From NCBI GenBank assembly GCA_905215325.1, contig CAJMPP010000036.1:1-19181 (forward strand): DNA of 19,181 nucleotides, read 5' to 3'. A program made the translations under genes and the position numbers. This DNA comes from an uncultured bacterium (GTDB lineage: Bacteria > Actinomycetota > Coriobacteriia > Coriobacteriales > Eggerthellaceae). Position 1 is the first letter of the stretch, and each line of letters opens with the position of its first letter. A model generated the notes under the pieces. It made no database searches, was not told the origin of the DNA, and saw only the letters and a list, made by a program, of their open reading frames with translations. Below are positions 1 to 8,339 of this stretch, piece by piece.

Positions 1-332
1 GGGAATTGCATGCAGCAGGGGCTCTCAATGTTTTTATGTCCTGCTCATATCGTCTTTGCTTGACTGATTCATATCCTTATCTTGCTGCCTTCCCTCTGCG
101 TGTCGCAACCGTGACGTTTGCTATTTGAACAAGTCGCATGTCGCAGCCTCGGCTTTTGTTTTGCGAACGCGATGTGTGGCGCATGAAGTCCGCCGAAAGC
201 GCTATGGATTTATCTCTGGGAGCGGCCTTACATTTCGATATGGTCGTGTTTAACGATCTCGGCCCTTTTCCTGAGGTAATACGTAGGATTCGGTTATACT
301 GCGTAGGGGGTGTCACCGAGGTTAGGATACTG
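1..332. other. Non-coding leader region upstream of the solute-binding lipoprotein gene
   Basis: No convincing gene is seen here. The reading frame of the downstream lipoprotein stays open back to 138, but that extension would put 65 residues in front of a normal lipoprotein signal peptide, so it is taken as non-coding. A minus-strand open frame at 77-463 is read as antisense shadow because it runs into the lipoprotein gene and resembles no known family. The stretch looks more AT-rich than the rest of the window. A probable promoter lies near its right end (about 272-300). Confidence 0.55.
272..300 (+). promoter_or_regulatory. Probable sigma70-type promoter for the binding-protein/kinase operon
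   Basis: TATACT at 295-300 is a near-consensus -10 box. The -35 region is weak (CTGAGG at 271-276 or TGAGGT at 272-277, spacer 17-18). Transcription would start near 307, leaving a leader of about 26 bases before the ATG at 333. The leader holds GAGG (318-321) and AGGA (324-327) as possible ribosome binding sites. The call rests on the -10 box and its position. Confidence 0.4.
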
Positions 333-1154
333 ATGGGTAGCAAGAAGCTTATCGCGCTTATCGTTGTTTCAGCGTTATTGGCTTTTACGCTTCCTGCCTG
401 CGTATTCTCAAACTCGAACGAACCTTCGAAGTCGACGGAGCTGAAAACCCTCGTGATCGGCACCGATCCCTACCCGCCGTTCGTTTCCGACGATGCGGAA
501 GGCAATGCCAGCGGCATCGATGTCGATATCCTTACCGAGGCATTTGGCCGCATCGGGTATAAACCCGAATTCAAATATATCGCTTGGGAGAAGAAAAACG
601 AGTTGCTTGCCGCAGGCGAGCTTGATTGCATCGCCGGTTGTTTCTCGATGACGGGACGCGAGGCCGACTATCGCTGGGCTGGTCCGTATATGAAAAGCCG
701 TCAGGTAGTGGCGGTGGAACCTTCAAGCGCCATCACCTCGTTCGCCGATCTTGAGGGCAAAAGCGTTGCCGTGCAATCTACCACCAAGCCGGAGGACATC
801 CTGCTAAATCGCACGAACCCTCATGTGCCGGAGGTGTCTTGCGTGCTCAGCTTTTCCGACCGTTCGTATTTGATCCCCGCGTTGTTGAAGGGCTCCGTTG
901 ATGCCATTGCGGCGCATGAGACTTCTATATTGCAGTATGAGCAGGATTACGGTGTGGATGTACGTATCCTAGATGAATCCTTGCTCGATGTCGGTCTTGG
1001 CTGCGCGTTCGATCTAAACGATGATCGCGGCATCGATGTTGCGCTCTCGGACGCGTTTGAGGACATGATGGAAGACGGCACCATGCATGAGATTCTCTCG
1101 AAGTACTTCGAGGACCCTTCGCCGTATCTGCAGGTGGGCGATATACGTGGCTAA
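333..1154 (+). CDS. Solute-binding lipoprotein (bacterial SBP family 3, amino-acid type)
   Basis: 273-residue periplasmic-binding-type protein, probably anchored to the outer face of the membrane. The ATG at 333 is chosen because it gives a typical lipoprotein signal: basic N-terminus (GSKK), a hydrophobic stretch at about residues 6-20, and a lipobox LPAC with Cys23. An SBP_bac_3 fold follows, opening with VIGTDPYPPFV (about 41-51) and GIDVDILTEAF (about 61-71), typical of amino-acid binding proteins. The length fits the family. No ABC permease or ATPase gene follows. Instead the 3' end overlaps the start of a sensor kinase gene by 8 bases, so the protein may present ligand to the kinase rather than, or in addition to, a transporter. 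The ligand cannot be read from sequence; amino acid or a related small polar compound is the family default. Confidence 0.85.
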   Translation: MGSKKLIALIVVSALLAFTLPACVFSNSNEPSKSTELKTLVIGTDPYPPFVSDDAEGNASGIDVDILTEAFGRIGYKPEFKYIAWEKKNELLAAGELDCIAGCFSMTGREADYRWAGPYMKSRQVVAVEPSSAITSFADLEGKSVAVQSTTKPEDILLNRTNPHVPEVSCVLSFSDRSYLIPALLKGSVDAIAAHETSILQYEQDYGVDVRILDESLLDVGLGCAFDLNDDRGIDVALSDAFEDMMEDGTMHEILSKYFEDPSPYLQVGDIRG

Positions 1155-3318
1155 ACAATATCAACTAGGCAGACGTTTCTGGGCGATCGCCATCGTCGTC
1201 GGCGTTTTGGTGACTTTGGTGAGCGGGATGTTCGTTTTCGGTTCGATGTTCAGGCAAGCTGCCGATCGCTCCGACAACGTGGTCGGTTTTGCGAAATCGC
1301 AGAGCTTGACCTACGATTCGTTCAATGATTCCGTAGCCATGACAAGCCAGGTTCTTGCGCTTGAAAACGCTACTCAGCTTGCTCGTAGCATCTCCTATGA
1401 CGGAGATGGAGTCGAACAAGCCGATTTTGAGCGTGCTGCACGACAGCTTGGCATTTCGAACGAGTTCGTTTTGACCGCCGACGGCCAGCTTGTAAGCTCG
1501 TATTCCAACAACAACGTCACATTCGACATGGTTCAGCATGAGGTAACAGCTGATGTAGTCCTTGAGGTGGTTGATCACCCCCGCAAGGTCTACGCTACGC
1601 GTATCGTTTTAGATGACGGGTCGTATATCGATATAGGTTGCACGGCTCGCATCGACGAGCCGGGCATGGTCGTTGCGGGCTGCTATACATCGGAGGTGTT
1701 TTCCAATCGCTATCTGCTTTCGTTGCAGAATATGCTGGTGGGTTACGATGTGCGGGATAGCGGCGATATCGTAGTGGAATCCGACGGCTCGGTTGTGGCC
1801 GCCAACATGGTTTCCGATCAGATGAGCGGGAATATCCAGCTCGACCCCGTTGATGCGAAGGTCGTCGAGGATATCAAAAGCCGCTGCCAACTCGGTGAGA
1901 CCGCGCTGCTGATTTCAGGGTCGAAACCCTACATCGCTTCCCTTGACAAGGCTAGTGATTACTATGTCTTCACTTTCATGCCGGTTTCGTCTTGCTTGGG
2001 CGAAGTGGCAGGGTTCGTGTTCGTCTCCGTTGCGCTGTATTGCGTCGTGGTTGCCGTATTCGCCTTCTCTCGGCGTAAATCCGAGCACGAGCATCTGTAT
2101 CAGCTTGTGCTGCAAGAGCGCGAGTACGCCGATCGTCTTGCTCAGTCGGCGCATCAGGCGCAGAGCGCGAACAGGGCGAAAACCGAGTTTCTGCAGCGCA
2201 TGAGCCACGATATCCGCACGCCCATAAACGGCATCCGCGGCATGGTGGAAATTGCCAACGCCTATGATGGGGATCTTACCAAGCAGCGCGAGTGTCGTCA
2301 GAAGATCTGGACGGCGTCGGGCATCCTTTCCGAACTGGTCAACGAAGTTCTTGATATGAGCAAGCTCGAAAGCGGCGAGGTGAAGCTTGACCTGCAGCCT
2401 ACCAACCTTGTTGAGGTGGTCGAGGAGGTTTGCCAGATCATGGAGCGCCAAGCCGCGCAACTCGGTGTGACCATCAGCTGCGATCGAAGCGGCATCTCCC
2501 ATCCCGTGGTCATGGCAAGTTCGTTGCATCTGAAGCGCTTGATCATGAATATCGCCAGCAATGCGGTGAAATATAACAAGCCGGGCGGTGCGGTACGTGT
2601 TACTTGCACGGAGTATGCGCAAGAAGGCAGTGCGGCCATGTACAGGTTCGTCATCGCCGATACCGGTATCGGCATGAGCCCAGACTTCCAAAAGCGCATG
2701 TTCGACCCGTTTTCACGTGAGCAACGAAAGGATGCCGAGCATGCAACGGGTACGGGATTAGGAACCGTTATCGCCAAGCAGCTTGCCGAGCTCATGGATG
2801 GGGACATTGCATACGAGAGCCGTTTGGGCGAGGGAACGGTTTGCACCATCACCTTGCCGCTGACCATAGATTTCGACGCATCGTCAACGTTGAACAGGCA
2901 CCTTGCGCGCAATCGGGCGACGCTTGCCGGTATGAACATCCTTTTGGCTGAGGACAACGACCTGAACCGCGAGATCGCGGTATTCGTTCTTACCGAGGCG
3001 GGTGCGAAGGTGACGTGCGCTGACGATGGCTTAAAGGTCCTCAGCGCGTTCGAGCAGGCGAAGGCCGGCACGTTCGACTTGATCCTCATGGATATCATGA
3101 TGCCCAATATGGACGGTTATGAGGCAACGCGCGCTATACGCATGCTGCCGCGCCAAGACGCCCAATCAATTCCCATCGTGGCCATGAGCGCTAATGCCTT
3201 TACCGACGACAAGGTGCGTTGTCGGGATGCAGGCATGGATGGGCATCTGGCGAAACCCATCGATTCGGATAAGCTCATCGACGCCCTTACGAAAATTATG
3301 GCGGCGAGAGGCCAGTAG
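1147..3318 (+). CDS. Membrane-bound hybrid sensor histidine kinase with C-terminal receiver
   Basis: 723-residue two-component sensor. The GTG at 1147 is preferred: GGTGGG lies just upstream, it overlaps the lipoprotein stop by 8 bases, and translation then begins a few residues before the first membrane helix (about 11-33). An extracytoplasmic sensor domain of roughly 250 residues follows, Cache-like in length and position but not firmly identified. The second helix is at about 287-308, followed by a short linker. The HisKA box has phospho-acceptor His354 (SHDIRTP). The ATPase domain shows the N box with Asn472 (SNAVKYN), G1 box DTGIGM (505-510), F box FDPFSRE and a GTGLG loop. The receiver has acidic residues E602/D603, phospho-acceptor Asp649 (LMDIMMP) and Lys703 (LAKP). 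All catalytic residues look intact. There is no HPt domain and no separate output regulator in the window, so the final partner is unknown. Co-transcription with the upstream binding protein is likely. Confidence 0.9.
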   Translation: MAKQYQLGRRFWAIAIVVGVLVTLVSGMFVFGSMFRQAADRSDNVVGFAKSQSLTYDSFNDSVAMTSQVLALENATQLARSISYDGDGVEQADFERAARQLGISNEFVLTADGQLVSSYSNNNVTFDMVQHEVTADVVLEVVDHPRKVYATRIVLDDGSYIDIGCTARIDEPGMVVAGCYTSEVFSNRYLLSLQNMLVGYDVRDSGDIVVESDGSVVAANMVSDQMSGNIQLDPVDAKVVEDIKSRCQLGETALLISGSKPYIASLDKASDYYVFTFMPVSSCLGEVAGFVFVSVALYCVVVAVFAFSRRKSEHEHLYQLVLQEREYADRLAQSAHQAQSANRAKTEFLQRMSHDIRTPINGIRGMVEIANAYDGDLTKQRECRQKIWTASGILSELVNEVLDMSKLESGEVKLDLQPTNLVEVVEEVCQIMERQAAQLGVTISCDRSGISHPVVMASSLHLKRLIMNIASNAVKYNKPGGAVRVTCTEYAQEGSAAMYRFVIADTGIGMSPDFQKRMFDPFSREQRKDAEHATGTGLGTVIAKQLAELMDGDIAYESRLGEGTVCTITLPLTIDFDASSTLNRHLARNRATLAGMNILLAEDNDLNREIAVFVLTEAGAKVTCADDGLKVLSAFEQAKAGTFDLILMDIMMPNMDGYEATRAIRMLPRQDAQSIPIVAMSANAFTDDKVRCRDAGMDGHLAKPIDSDKLIDALTKIMAARGQ

Positions 3319-3433
3319 GGGGTTGCGGCGGATTCGTAGGCAGATCGGGTTTCTGCTATACCCGGGCAGCTGAGCCAGCAGCCTGAATGCATTATCCGTA
3401 TGCCTTACCAAAGATGTTGTGCCTGGACGTGAA

Positions 3434-3468
3434 AACGGCTCGAACCGCAATCTGCGCTTCGAGCCGTT
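3434..3468 (-). terminator. Rho-independent terminator between convergent genes
   Basis: A perfect 11-bp stem (AACGGCTCGAA at 3434-3444, TTCGAGCCGTT at 3458-3468) encloses a 13-base loop. On the minus strand the stem runs into TTTTC, so it best terminates the MFS pump gene, whose stop is about 25 bases away. On the plus strand the T tract is poor (GTGTTAG), but the hairpin could also stop readthrough from the kinase gene. Confidence 0.75.
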
Positions 3469-3492
3469 GTGTTAGTCGCGGGGGGTGCTGCG

Positions 3493-4950
3493 CTATGCGC
3501 CGGTATTTGCGCTATTCGCGGTGTCGCGAATCACATGGGGCTGTTTGCGCTCCTCTTTGGAAACGCGGATCTTCAACACGCCGAAGACCAAGGCAACCAA
3601 GCCGATAGCTGCGCATGCCATATAAGCTGCGCTTGTGCCGGCAACCGTCGCCTCGACGGTTGCGGCGCCTTGCAAAGCCGCGTTCGAGGTGACCGTGGTC
3701 ATAAGCGTGACGATGATGGCAGTCCCCAAGCCGCCTGCAACCTGGCGCCCGGTGTTGGCGATGGCGTTGCCGTGGGCGATCTGGCTGTTCTCAAGCGCGT
3801 TGATGCCCCACGTATTCACCGGCATGTTCGCCAACGACTGACCTGCGGCCTGCGCGGCGCACAGAACCGCCACCATCACGATCGAGCAGCTTGCATCCAT
3901 GCGCGAAAGAGCGAACAGCGCCACGGTCATGAGCGTCAAACCGCCTACGGAAATGGCTCGCGGGCCGAACTTGTCGAACACCACGCCCGAGATGGGGCTG
4001 ATAAGGATGCCGACCGCGGCGGCGGGAAGCATCGCCATGCCCGTTTGCAGCGCCGTCGCGCCCATCGCGGTCTGCAGCAAAATGGGCAGAATGGTGTTGG
4101 TGACCAGGCATGCCGCATTGATGAGGGTGACGACGATGGCGGCCACGGCGAAATCGCTCGATTTCAGGCACCTCAGGTCGAGCAGCGGGTCTTCCAAGCG
4201 TAGCTGTCGGCGAGCGAACAGCACCAGGCAGGCCACGCCCGCGATGATGCACCCAAGCACCACCGGGCTCGTCCATCCCATCGAGGATGCGCTGGAGAAG
4301 CCGTACAGCAAGCCTCCGAACGCCACGGTGGAAAGCGCGATGGACGGCACGTCGAGATGCGGGCGTTTTCTTTCTCCAACGTTATCGAGCAAGAACACGG
4401 CGCAAACAAGCGCTGCGAGGGCCAACGGCACGATGCAGGCTAGGCATGCGCGCCATCCGCAAGCATCGATGATGGCACCGCCGACAACGGGTCCGATCGC
4501 GGGACCTGCCGACATCACGATGCCGGCCATGCCCATGGCGGTTCCCCGCTTCTCCACGGGAAACACGAGCATGGGGACTACCGACACCAACGGCAGCAGC
4601 ACGCCCGATGCGGCCGCTTGCAGCACACGTCCGCAGATCAGCAGGAAAAATGTTGGGGCAGCGGCGCACAGCGCCGTTCCCGCGGCAAACGCGCCCGTTG
4701 CGGCGAAGAACAGCTGCCGGGTGGTGAAACGGTCGATCAAAAAGGCGGAAACCGGTACCATGATGCCGCTGACCAGGGGGTATATGGACATAATCCACTG
4801 CGCCGCGGATGCGTCGATGGCGAAATCGGCCATGATGACGGGCAGGGCGGGGGACATGACGGTTTGATTGAGAAGCGCCAGGAAGGCGCCGAAGACCACA
4901 ACACCCGTGATGCGCACACGGTGTGCAGCGGCGGAGCTTGCATTGTTCAA
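3493..4950 (-). CDS. MFS drug-efflux transporter, DHA2 (EmrB/QacA-like) family
   Basis: 485-residue integral membrane protein, probably a proton-driven multidrug or metabolite exporter. The frame stays open to 5115, but the TTG at 4950 is chosen because a strong GGAGGG ribosome site (complement of 4958-4963) sits 7 bases before it, and because the extra upstream residues are Cys/Ala-rich and not hydrophobic. Translation then starts with MNNASSAAAH and enters helix 1 (GVVVFGAFLALLNQTVMSPALP), the characteristic start of 14-helix DHA2 pumps. The motif C signature of antiporters is present in helix 5 (GPAIGPVVGG). About 14 hydrophobic segments can be counted. The tail is hydrophilic (SKEERKQPHVIRD). 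The gene is monocistronic, with a terminator after it and a divergent hydrogenase operon behind it. No regulator gene is adjacent, which is common for such pumps but leaves control unexplained. The substrate is unknown. Confidence 0.87.
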   Translation of the reverse strand: MNNASSAAAHRVRITGVVVFGAFLALLNQTVMSPALPVIMADFAIDASAAQWIMSIYPLVSGIMVPVSAFLIDRFTTRQLFFAATGAFAAGTALCAAAPTFFLLICGRVLQAAASGVLLPLVSVVPMLVFPVEKRGTAMGMAGIVMSAGPAIGPVVGGAIIDACGWRACLACIVPLALAALVCAVFLLDNVGERKRPHLDVPSIALSTVAFGGLLYGFSSASSMGWTSPVVLGCIIAGVACLVLFARRQLRLEDPLLDLRCLKSSDFAVAAIVVTLINAACLVTNTILPILLQTAMGATALQTGMAMLPAAAVGILISPISGVVFDKFGPRAISVGGLTLMTVALFALSRMDASCSIVMVAVLCAAQAAGQSLANMPVNTWGINALENSQIAHGNAIANTGRQVAGGLGTAIIVTLMTTVTSNAALQGAATVEATVAGTSAAYMACAAIGLVALVFGVLKIRVSKEERKQPHVIRDTANSANTGA

Positions 4951-4957
4951 AAGAAGA

Positions 4958-4963
4958 CCCTCC
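4958..4963 (-). promoter_or_regulatory. Ribosome binding site fixing the TTG start of the MFS gene
   Basis: GGAGGG read on the minus strand lies 7 bases upstream of the TTG at 4950. No comparable site precedes the more distal in-frame start at 5115. Confidence 0.7.
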
Positions 4964-4972
4964 AAAAAGCCT

Positions 4973-5017
4973 ATATGATATGTGTTCGTACGCGTGGTTT
5001 GCGCGCACGCATCATAT
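4973..5017 (-). promoter_or_regulatory. Nested inverted repeats and possible promoter of the MFS gene
   Basis: An outer inverted repeat (ATATGAT at 4973-4979, ATCATAT at 5011-5017) encloses an inner one (GCGTG at 4992-4996, CACGC at 5006-5010). On the minus strand the right outer arm reads TATGAT at 5016-5011, a good -10 box; no strong -35 box is seen. The geometry would suit a regulator that binds over the promoter and leader of the pump gene, but arms this short could occur by chance. Confidence 0.3.
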
Positions 5018-5430
5018 GAGCATGGAGGTGAGGCTGCATGCGCCGAAGGCGCGCAGCGGGCATGGCGCGCACAGCATGGAATCCATGCGGCGGATGCGGT
5101 GGAATATGTTGGCAAGCGATTGAAACATAACGTCGGGCTATCCTAGCAAAACCGTTCCCGTGCGTTCGGAGGTTTTCCCTCTGTCATGGAATCGTCATCT
5201 ATCCGCACCCCCCTCGGATTCAGGCGAAGGCATGGTATCCCATCTTGCGAGATTCGGGTGGCTGCGAAAAGCGCTCAACCTGTACCCCAATATCTTCGGA
5301 ATGGGGGATCCTGTGCCCACTATGTGCCATCTACCGGTATTTTGTTGTTAAAACGGACCCATTTACCGAGCATACCGTCCGTCCTCAATGCTGCGAGATG
5401 AAACGGCCGGTTGGATGGTAGAGTGCTATC

Positions 5431-5451
5431 CGTGCCCGACGTCCGGGCACG
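5431..5451 (+). promoter_or_regulatory. 8-bp inverted repeat in the ech operon leader (operator or attenuator)
   Basis: CGTGCCCG (5431-5438) and CGGGCACG (5444-5451) are perfect complements around a 5-base centre. The repeat lies about 75 bases upstream of the echA start. In RNA it would make a GC-rich hairpin, followed by TTCGGCTTT, which has only a weak T run. It could be a regulator binding site, a leader hairpin or an attenuator. Confidence 0.4.
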
Positions 5452-5524
5452 TTCGGCTTTATGCGGCGCTACATGGTTCGCGGGGTCGGATTGGGCTAGC
5501 AAGGAAATGAAAGGGGGAGGCAGC

Positions 5525-7444
5525 GTGGCTCTCATCGGGTTTCTGATTCTGTTCCCGTTGCTCGTGGCCGGTGTGCTGCTGCTCGTAGGCAACGAGACGG
5601 CGCGACGCGTCATCGTGTGCTCTTCGGCGGTGATCATCGGATTCGGGTCGGTTTGGCTGGTCTTGGCCAACCTGGGCACGCCGTGGGTCGGAATCGAGTT
5701 CTCTTCAGGTGCGATCGATATCGCATGCACGCTCATCGGCTTGGTCATCGCCGCGGTGATCTTGTGCTTCGGCGTGAAGTACAAGAACGTGTTGGCATGC
5801 GTGCTTGCCGTGGTGCAAGTTGTGGGCTCTTTGGTGTTCGACGTGTTCGTCGCCCACGGCATGGAAGTGCAATACGGTCTGTACCTGGACAGCCTCACGC
5901 TGGTGACCACGTTCATCATCGGCGTCGTCGGCAGCGGCATCTGCATCTACGCTCTTGGCTACATGGAGGATTTCCAGGCTCACGAGCCCGCCGATGCCAA
6001 GGATCGCCGTCCGAGATTCTTCGCCCTCATGTTCCTGTTCCTCTCCGCCATGTACGTCATCGTGTTCTCCAACAACCTGTTGTGGATGTTCACCGGCTGG
6101 GAAATCTCCACGGTGTGCTCGTTCTTGCTCATCGGTTACACCAAAACGCCTGAGGCCATCAACAACGCGTTTCGCCAGATCATCATGAACCTGGCTGGCG
6201 GTATCGGCTTTCTGGTGGCGCTGTTCGCCATCGCGCTGACCATGGGCACGCTCTCTCTTGTGGAGTTCATCGCCGCCGGCGTCATGGCTCCGGCGCTTGC
6301 CGCCCTGCCTGCAGTGGCATTGGCGTTCGCCGGCATCACCAAGGCGGCTCAGATGCCGTTCCATACCTGGCTGCTCGGCGCCATGGTGGCACCTACCCCC
6401 ACCTCCGCGCTTCTGCATTCGTCCACCATGGTCAAGGCCGGCGTGTTCTTGCTCATCAAGCTCTCGCCGATCTTCCTTGTCTGCCCTGTGGCGGCGGTCA
6501 TGACCATCCTCGTGGGCGGTCTGACTTTCCTGCTGTGCAGTTTCATGGCCATCTCGCAAACCAACGCAAAGCGCGTGTTGGCGTACTCAACTATCGCCAA
6601 CCTGGGTTTGATCGTGGCCTGCGCCGGCGTGGGCACCCCCGAGGCCGTGTGGGCGGCAACGTTCCTGGTGCTGTTCCATGCTGTGGCTAAAAGCCTCCTG
6701 TTCCTGTGCGTGGGCACCGCCGAGCATCATATCGGCAGCCGCGACATCGAGGACATGGACCTCATGTTCGAGCGCATGCCGCGCCTGGCCCGTTTCATGA
6801 TGGCCGGCATCATGATCATGTTCGTCGCACCGTTCGGCATGCTCGTTGCGAAGTGGGGCACGCTCGTCAGCTTCGCCAACACCGGCAACGTCGCCCTTAT
6901 CCTTATCTTGGGCTTCGGTTCTGCGGCCACGTTCCTGTTCTGGGCAAAATGGCTCGGCAAGCTCTCGGGCATTGCCGCCCATCCTCTGAACGTCGAGACC
7001 ACCGTGCATCGCAGCGAGTGGATCGCGCTCATGGTCATGGCCGTGCTCTCCATGCTGTGTTGCGTCGGCCTGCCCATCCTGTCCACGTTCCTGGTCGAGC
7101 CCTACATCTTCGATGTGTTCGGCGTGTGCTCCCAGGGCATCGGCCAGGCGAACCTGTGGGTTGCCGCCCTGCTTTCGGCCGTGGTGTTCGTCGTCCTGTT
7201 CGGCGGCTTGGGTTCCAAACAGGTCAAGCAGGTTCCCGTCTACCTTGCCGGCGTCAGCGAGAACAACGCCAACCGCACGTTCCGCAACTCCTTGTCCGGT
7301 GAGACCATGGCCACGTCCCGCAACTGGTACATGGAGGGCGTCTTCGGCGAGCCCAAGATCACCCCGGTGGGCGTCTGGGCCACCAGCATCATCATCGTCG
7401 TCGGGTTCTGCACAGCTATCGCCACGCTGTACGGGCTGCTCTAG
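5525..7444 (+). CDS. echA: Ech hydrogenase subunit A, NuoL/MrpA-like ion-translocating membrane subunit
   Basis: 639-residue antiporter-like subunit, the likely ion-pumping arm of a group 4 membrane-bound [NiFe] hydrogenase. The frame is open from 5411, but the GTG at 5525 is chosen: GGGGGAGG ends 4 bases upstream and translation begins directly in helix 1 (VALIGFLILFPLLVAGVLLLVG). The protein is almost entirely hydrophobic helices (about 15-16). It shows conserved complex-I antiporter sequences: LLWMFTGWEIST, the central AQMPFHTWLLGAM, and PTPTSALLHSSTMVKAG, which starts at about residue 290. The length fits EchA better than a full NuoL with its long lateral helix. It is the first gene of a tightly packed six-gene operon in the canonical order echABCDEF, with 15 bases to the next gene. 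It could be called proton-conducting transporter or NuoL-like; the downstream hydrogenase subunits decide for Ech. Confidence 0.9.
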   Translation: MALIGFLILFPLLVAGVLLLVGNETARRVIVCSSAVIIGFGSVWLVLANLGTPWVGIEFSSGAIDIACTLIGLVIAAVILCFGVKYKNVLACVLAVVQVVGSLVFDVFVAHGMEVQYGLYLDSLTLVTTFIIGVVGSGICIYALGYMEDFQAHEPADAKDRRPRFFALMFLFLSAMYVIVFSNNLLWMFTGWEISTVCSFLLIGYTKTPEAINNAFRQIIMNLAGGIGFLVALFAIALTMGTLSLVEFIAAGVMAPALAALPAVALAFAGITKAAQMPFHTWLLGAMVAPTPTSALLHSSTMVKAGVFLLIKLSPIFLVCPVAAVMTILVGGLTFLLCSFMAISQTNAKRVLAYSTIANLGLIVACAGVGTPEAVWAATFLVLFHAVAKSLLFLCVGTAEHHIGSRDIEDMDLMFERMPRLARFMMAGIMIMFVAPFGMLVAKWGTLVSFANTGNVALILILGFGSAATFLFWAKWLGKLSGIAAHPLNVETTVHRSEWIALMVMAVLSMLCCVGLPILSTFLVEPYIFDVFGVCSQGIGQANLWVAALLSAVVFVVLFGGLGSKQVKQVPVYLAGVSENNANRTFRNSLSGETMATSRNWYMEGVFGEPKITPVGVWATSIIIVVGFCTAIATLYGLL

Positions 7445-7459
7445 GAAGGGAAGTGTCTC

Positions 7460-8329
7460 ATGTATTTGATCCCCATCATCGTGGGCACCATCGCCTTCGC
7501 CGTGCTCGCTCCCGTGGTCGGCTGCCTGCTCGCCGGCCTTGACCGCAAGCTGTCAGCCCGTATGCAAGGCCGTGTCGGCCCGCCTATCCTGCAGCCTTAC
7601 TATGACGTGCGCAAGCTTCTGGAGAAGGACCGCGCGGCGGTGAACAACGTCGAGGGCACCTACATCACCTGCGCCCTCGTGTTCGCCATCCTGGCTGGCG
7701 GCATCTTCTTCGGCGGCGGCAACCTGCTGCTGTCCGTGTTCGTGCTCACGCTCTCCAGCCTGTTCTTCATCCTGGCGGCGTACTGCACCCGCAGCCCCTA
7801 CTCCGAGGTCGGCGCGGCCCGCGAGGCGCTGCAGATCATGGCCGAAGAGCCCATGAGCCTGTTCATCGCCGTGGTGTTCTTCCTGGCCACGGGCTCGTTC
7901 GATGCCGGCGCGGCGTTCGGCTTGGAGGTTCCGGCCATCGCCGTCACCTGGATCGCCTTCCTGGGGTTCCTGTTCATCCTCACCATCAAGATGCGCAAAA
8001 GCCCCTTCGATCTGAGCTATTCGCACCATGCTCACCAGGAGCTCGTCAAGGGCGTCACCACCGAGATGAGCGGTCGCACGCTCGCGAAGGTGGAGGTCAT
8101 GCACTGGTGCGAGAACGTGCTGGCGCTCGGTTGGATCGGCCTGTTCTTCGTGTGGGGCAACCCCGTCTCCCTCGTTGTGGCCGTGGTCGCCGCCCTTGTC
8201 GCGTTCTTCTTGGAAATCCTCATCGACAACAACTTCGCCCGCGTGAAGTGGCAGCTCATGCTCAAGAGCGCGTGGGCGGTGGCCCTGGTGGCCGGCGGCA
8301 TCAACATCGCCGTCCTTATGTACCTGTAA
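7460..8329 (+). CDS. echB: Ech hydrogenase subunit B, NuoH-like membrane anchor
   Basis: 289-residue membrane protein of the complex I subunit 1 (NuoH/HycD) family. It joins the hydrophilic hydrogenase module to the ion-pumping subunit. A GGAAGGGAAG ribosome site precedes the ATG. Recognisable family segments are RVGPPILQPYYDVRKLLEKD on the first loop (about 38-57) and KMRKSPFDLSYSHHAHQELVKG (about 177-198); the latter is typical of hydrogenase-type rather than quinone-type NuoH. About eight transmembrane helices are visible. The length is normal for EchB. It lies 15 bases after echA and 10 before echC. Confidence 0.92.
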   Translation: MYLIPIIVGTIAFAVLAPVVGCLLAGLDRKLSARMQGRVGPPILQPYYDVRKLLEKDRAAVNNVEGTYITCALVFAILAGGIFFGGGNLLLSVFVLTLSSLFFILAAYCTRSPYSEVGAAREALQIMAEEPMSLFIAVVFFLATGSFDAGAAFGLEVPAIAVTWIAFLGFLFILTIKMRKSPFDLSYSHHAHQELVKGVTTEMSGRTLAKVEVMHWCENVLALGWIGLFFVWGNPVSLVVAVVAALVAFFLEILIDNNFARVKWQLMLKSAWAVALVAGGINIAVLMYL

Positions 8330-8339
8330 GGAGGTCGCA

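Larger units (their letters stand above)
4951..5524. other. Divergent intergenic region between the MFS gene and the ech operon
   Basis: 574 bases with no supportable gene. Short plus-strand open frames at 5160-5351 and 5186-5401 lack ribosome sites and recognisable content. The left part holds nested inverted repeats before the MFS gene (4973-5017). The middle has an AT-rich patch around 5339-5352 that could hold promoter elements, and a weak GC hairpin (CCCC at 5285-5288 with GGGG at 5303-5306). The right part holds a clear 8-bp inverted repeat (5431-5451) in what is probably the ech leader. No consensus Rex or FNR operator was seen by eye. Confidence 0.6.

Noticed and set aside
1..40. 6-bp inverted repeat AGCAGG/CCTGCT at the left edge with T-rich loop
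   Set aside because: The loop is about 20 bases and the T run lies inside it, so it does not make a credible terminator.
77..463. 128-residue minus-strand open frame at the left edge
   Set aside because: It overlaps the lipoprotein signal region, resembles no family and has no good start context.
3899..4867. 322-residue plus-strand open frame opposite the MFS gene
   Set aside because: The minus strand has clear DHA2 transporter sequence with a good ribosome site; the plus frame has no family resemblance.
5160..5401. Short plus-strand open frames (63 and 71 residues) in the divergent intergenic region
   Set aside because: No ribosome binding site, no recognisable content, and both overlap each other in different frames.
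5705..6559. 284-residue minus-strand open frame opposite echA
   Set aside because: His/Glu/Asp-rich composition expected from the complement of hydrophobic codons; echA is certain on the plus strand.
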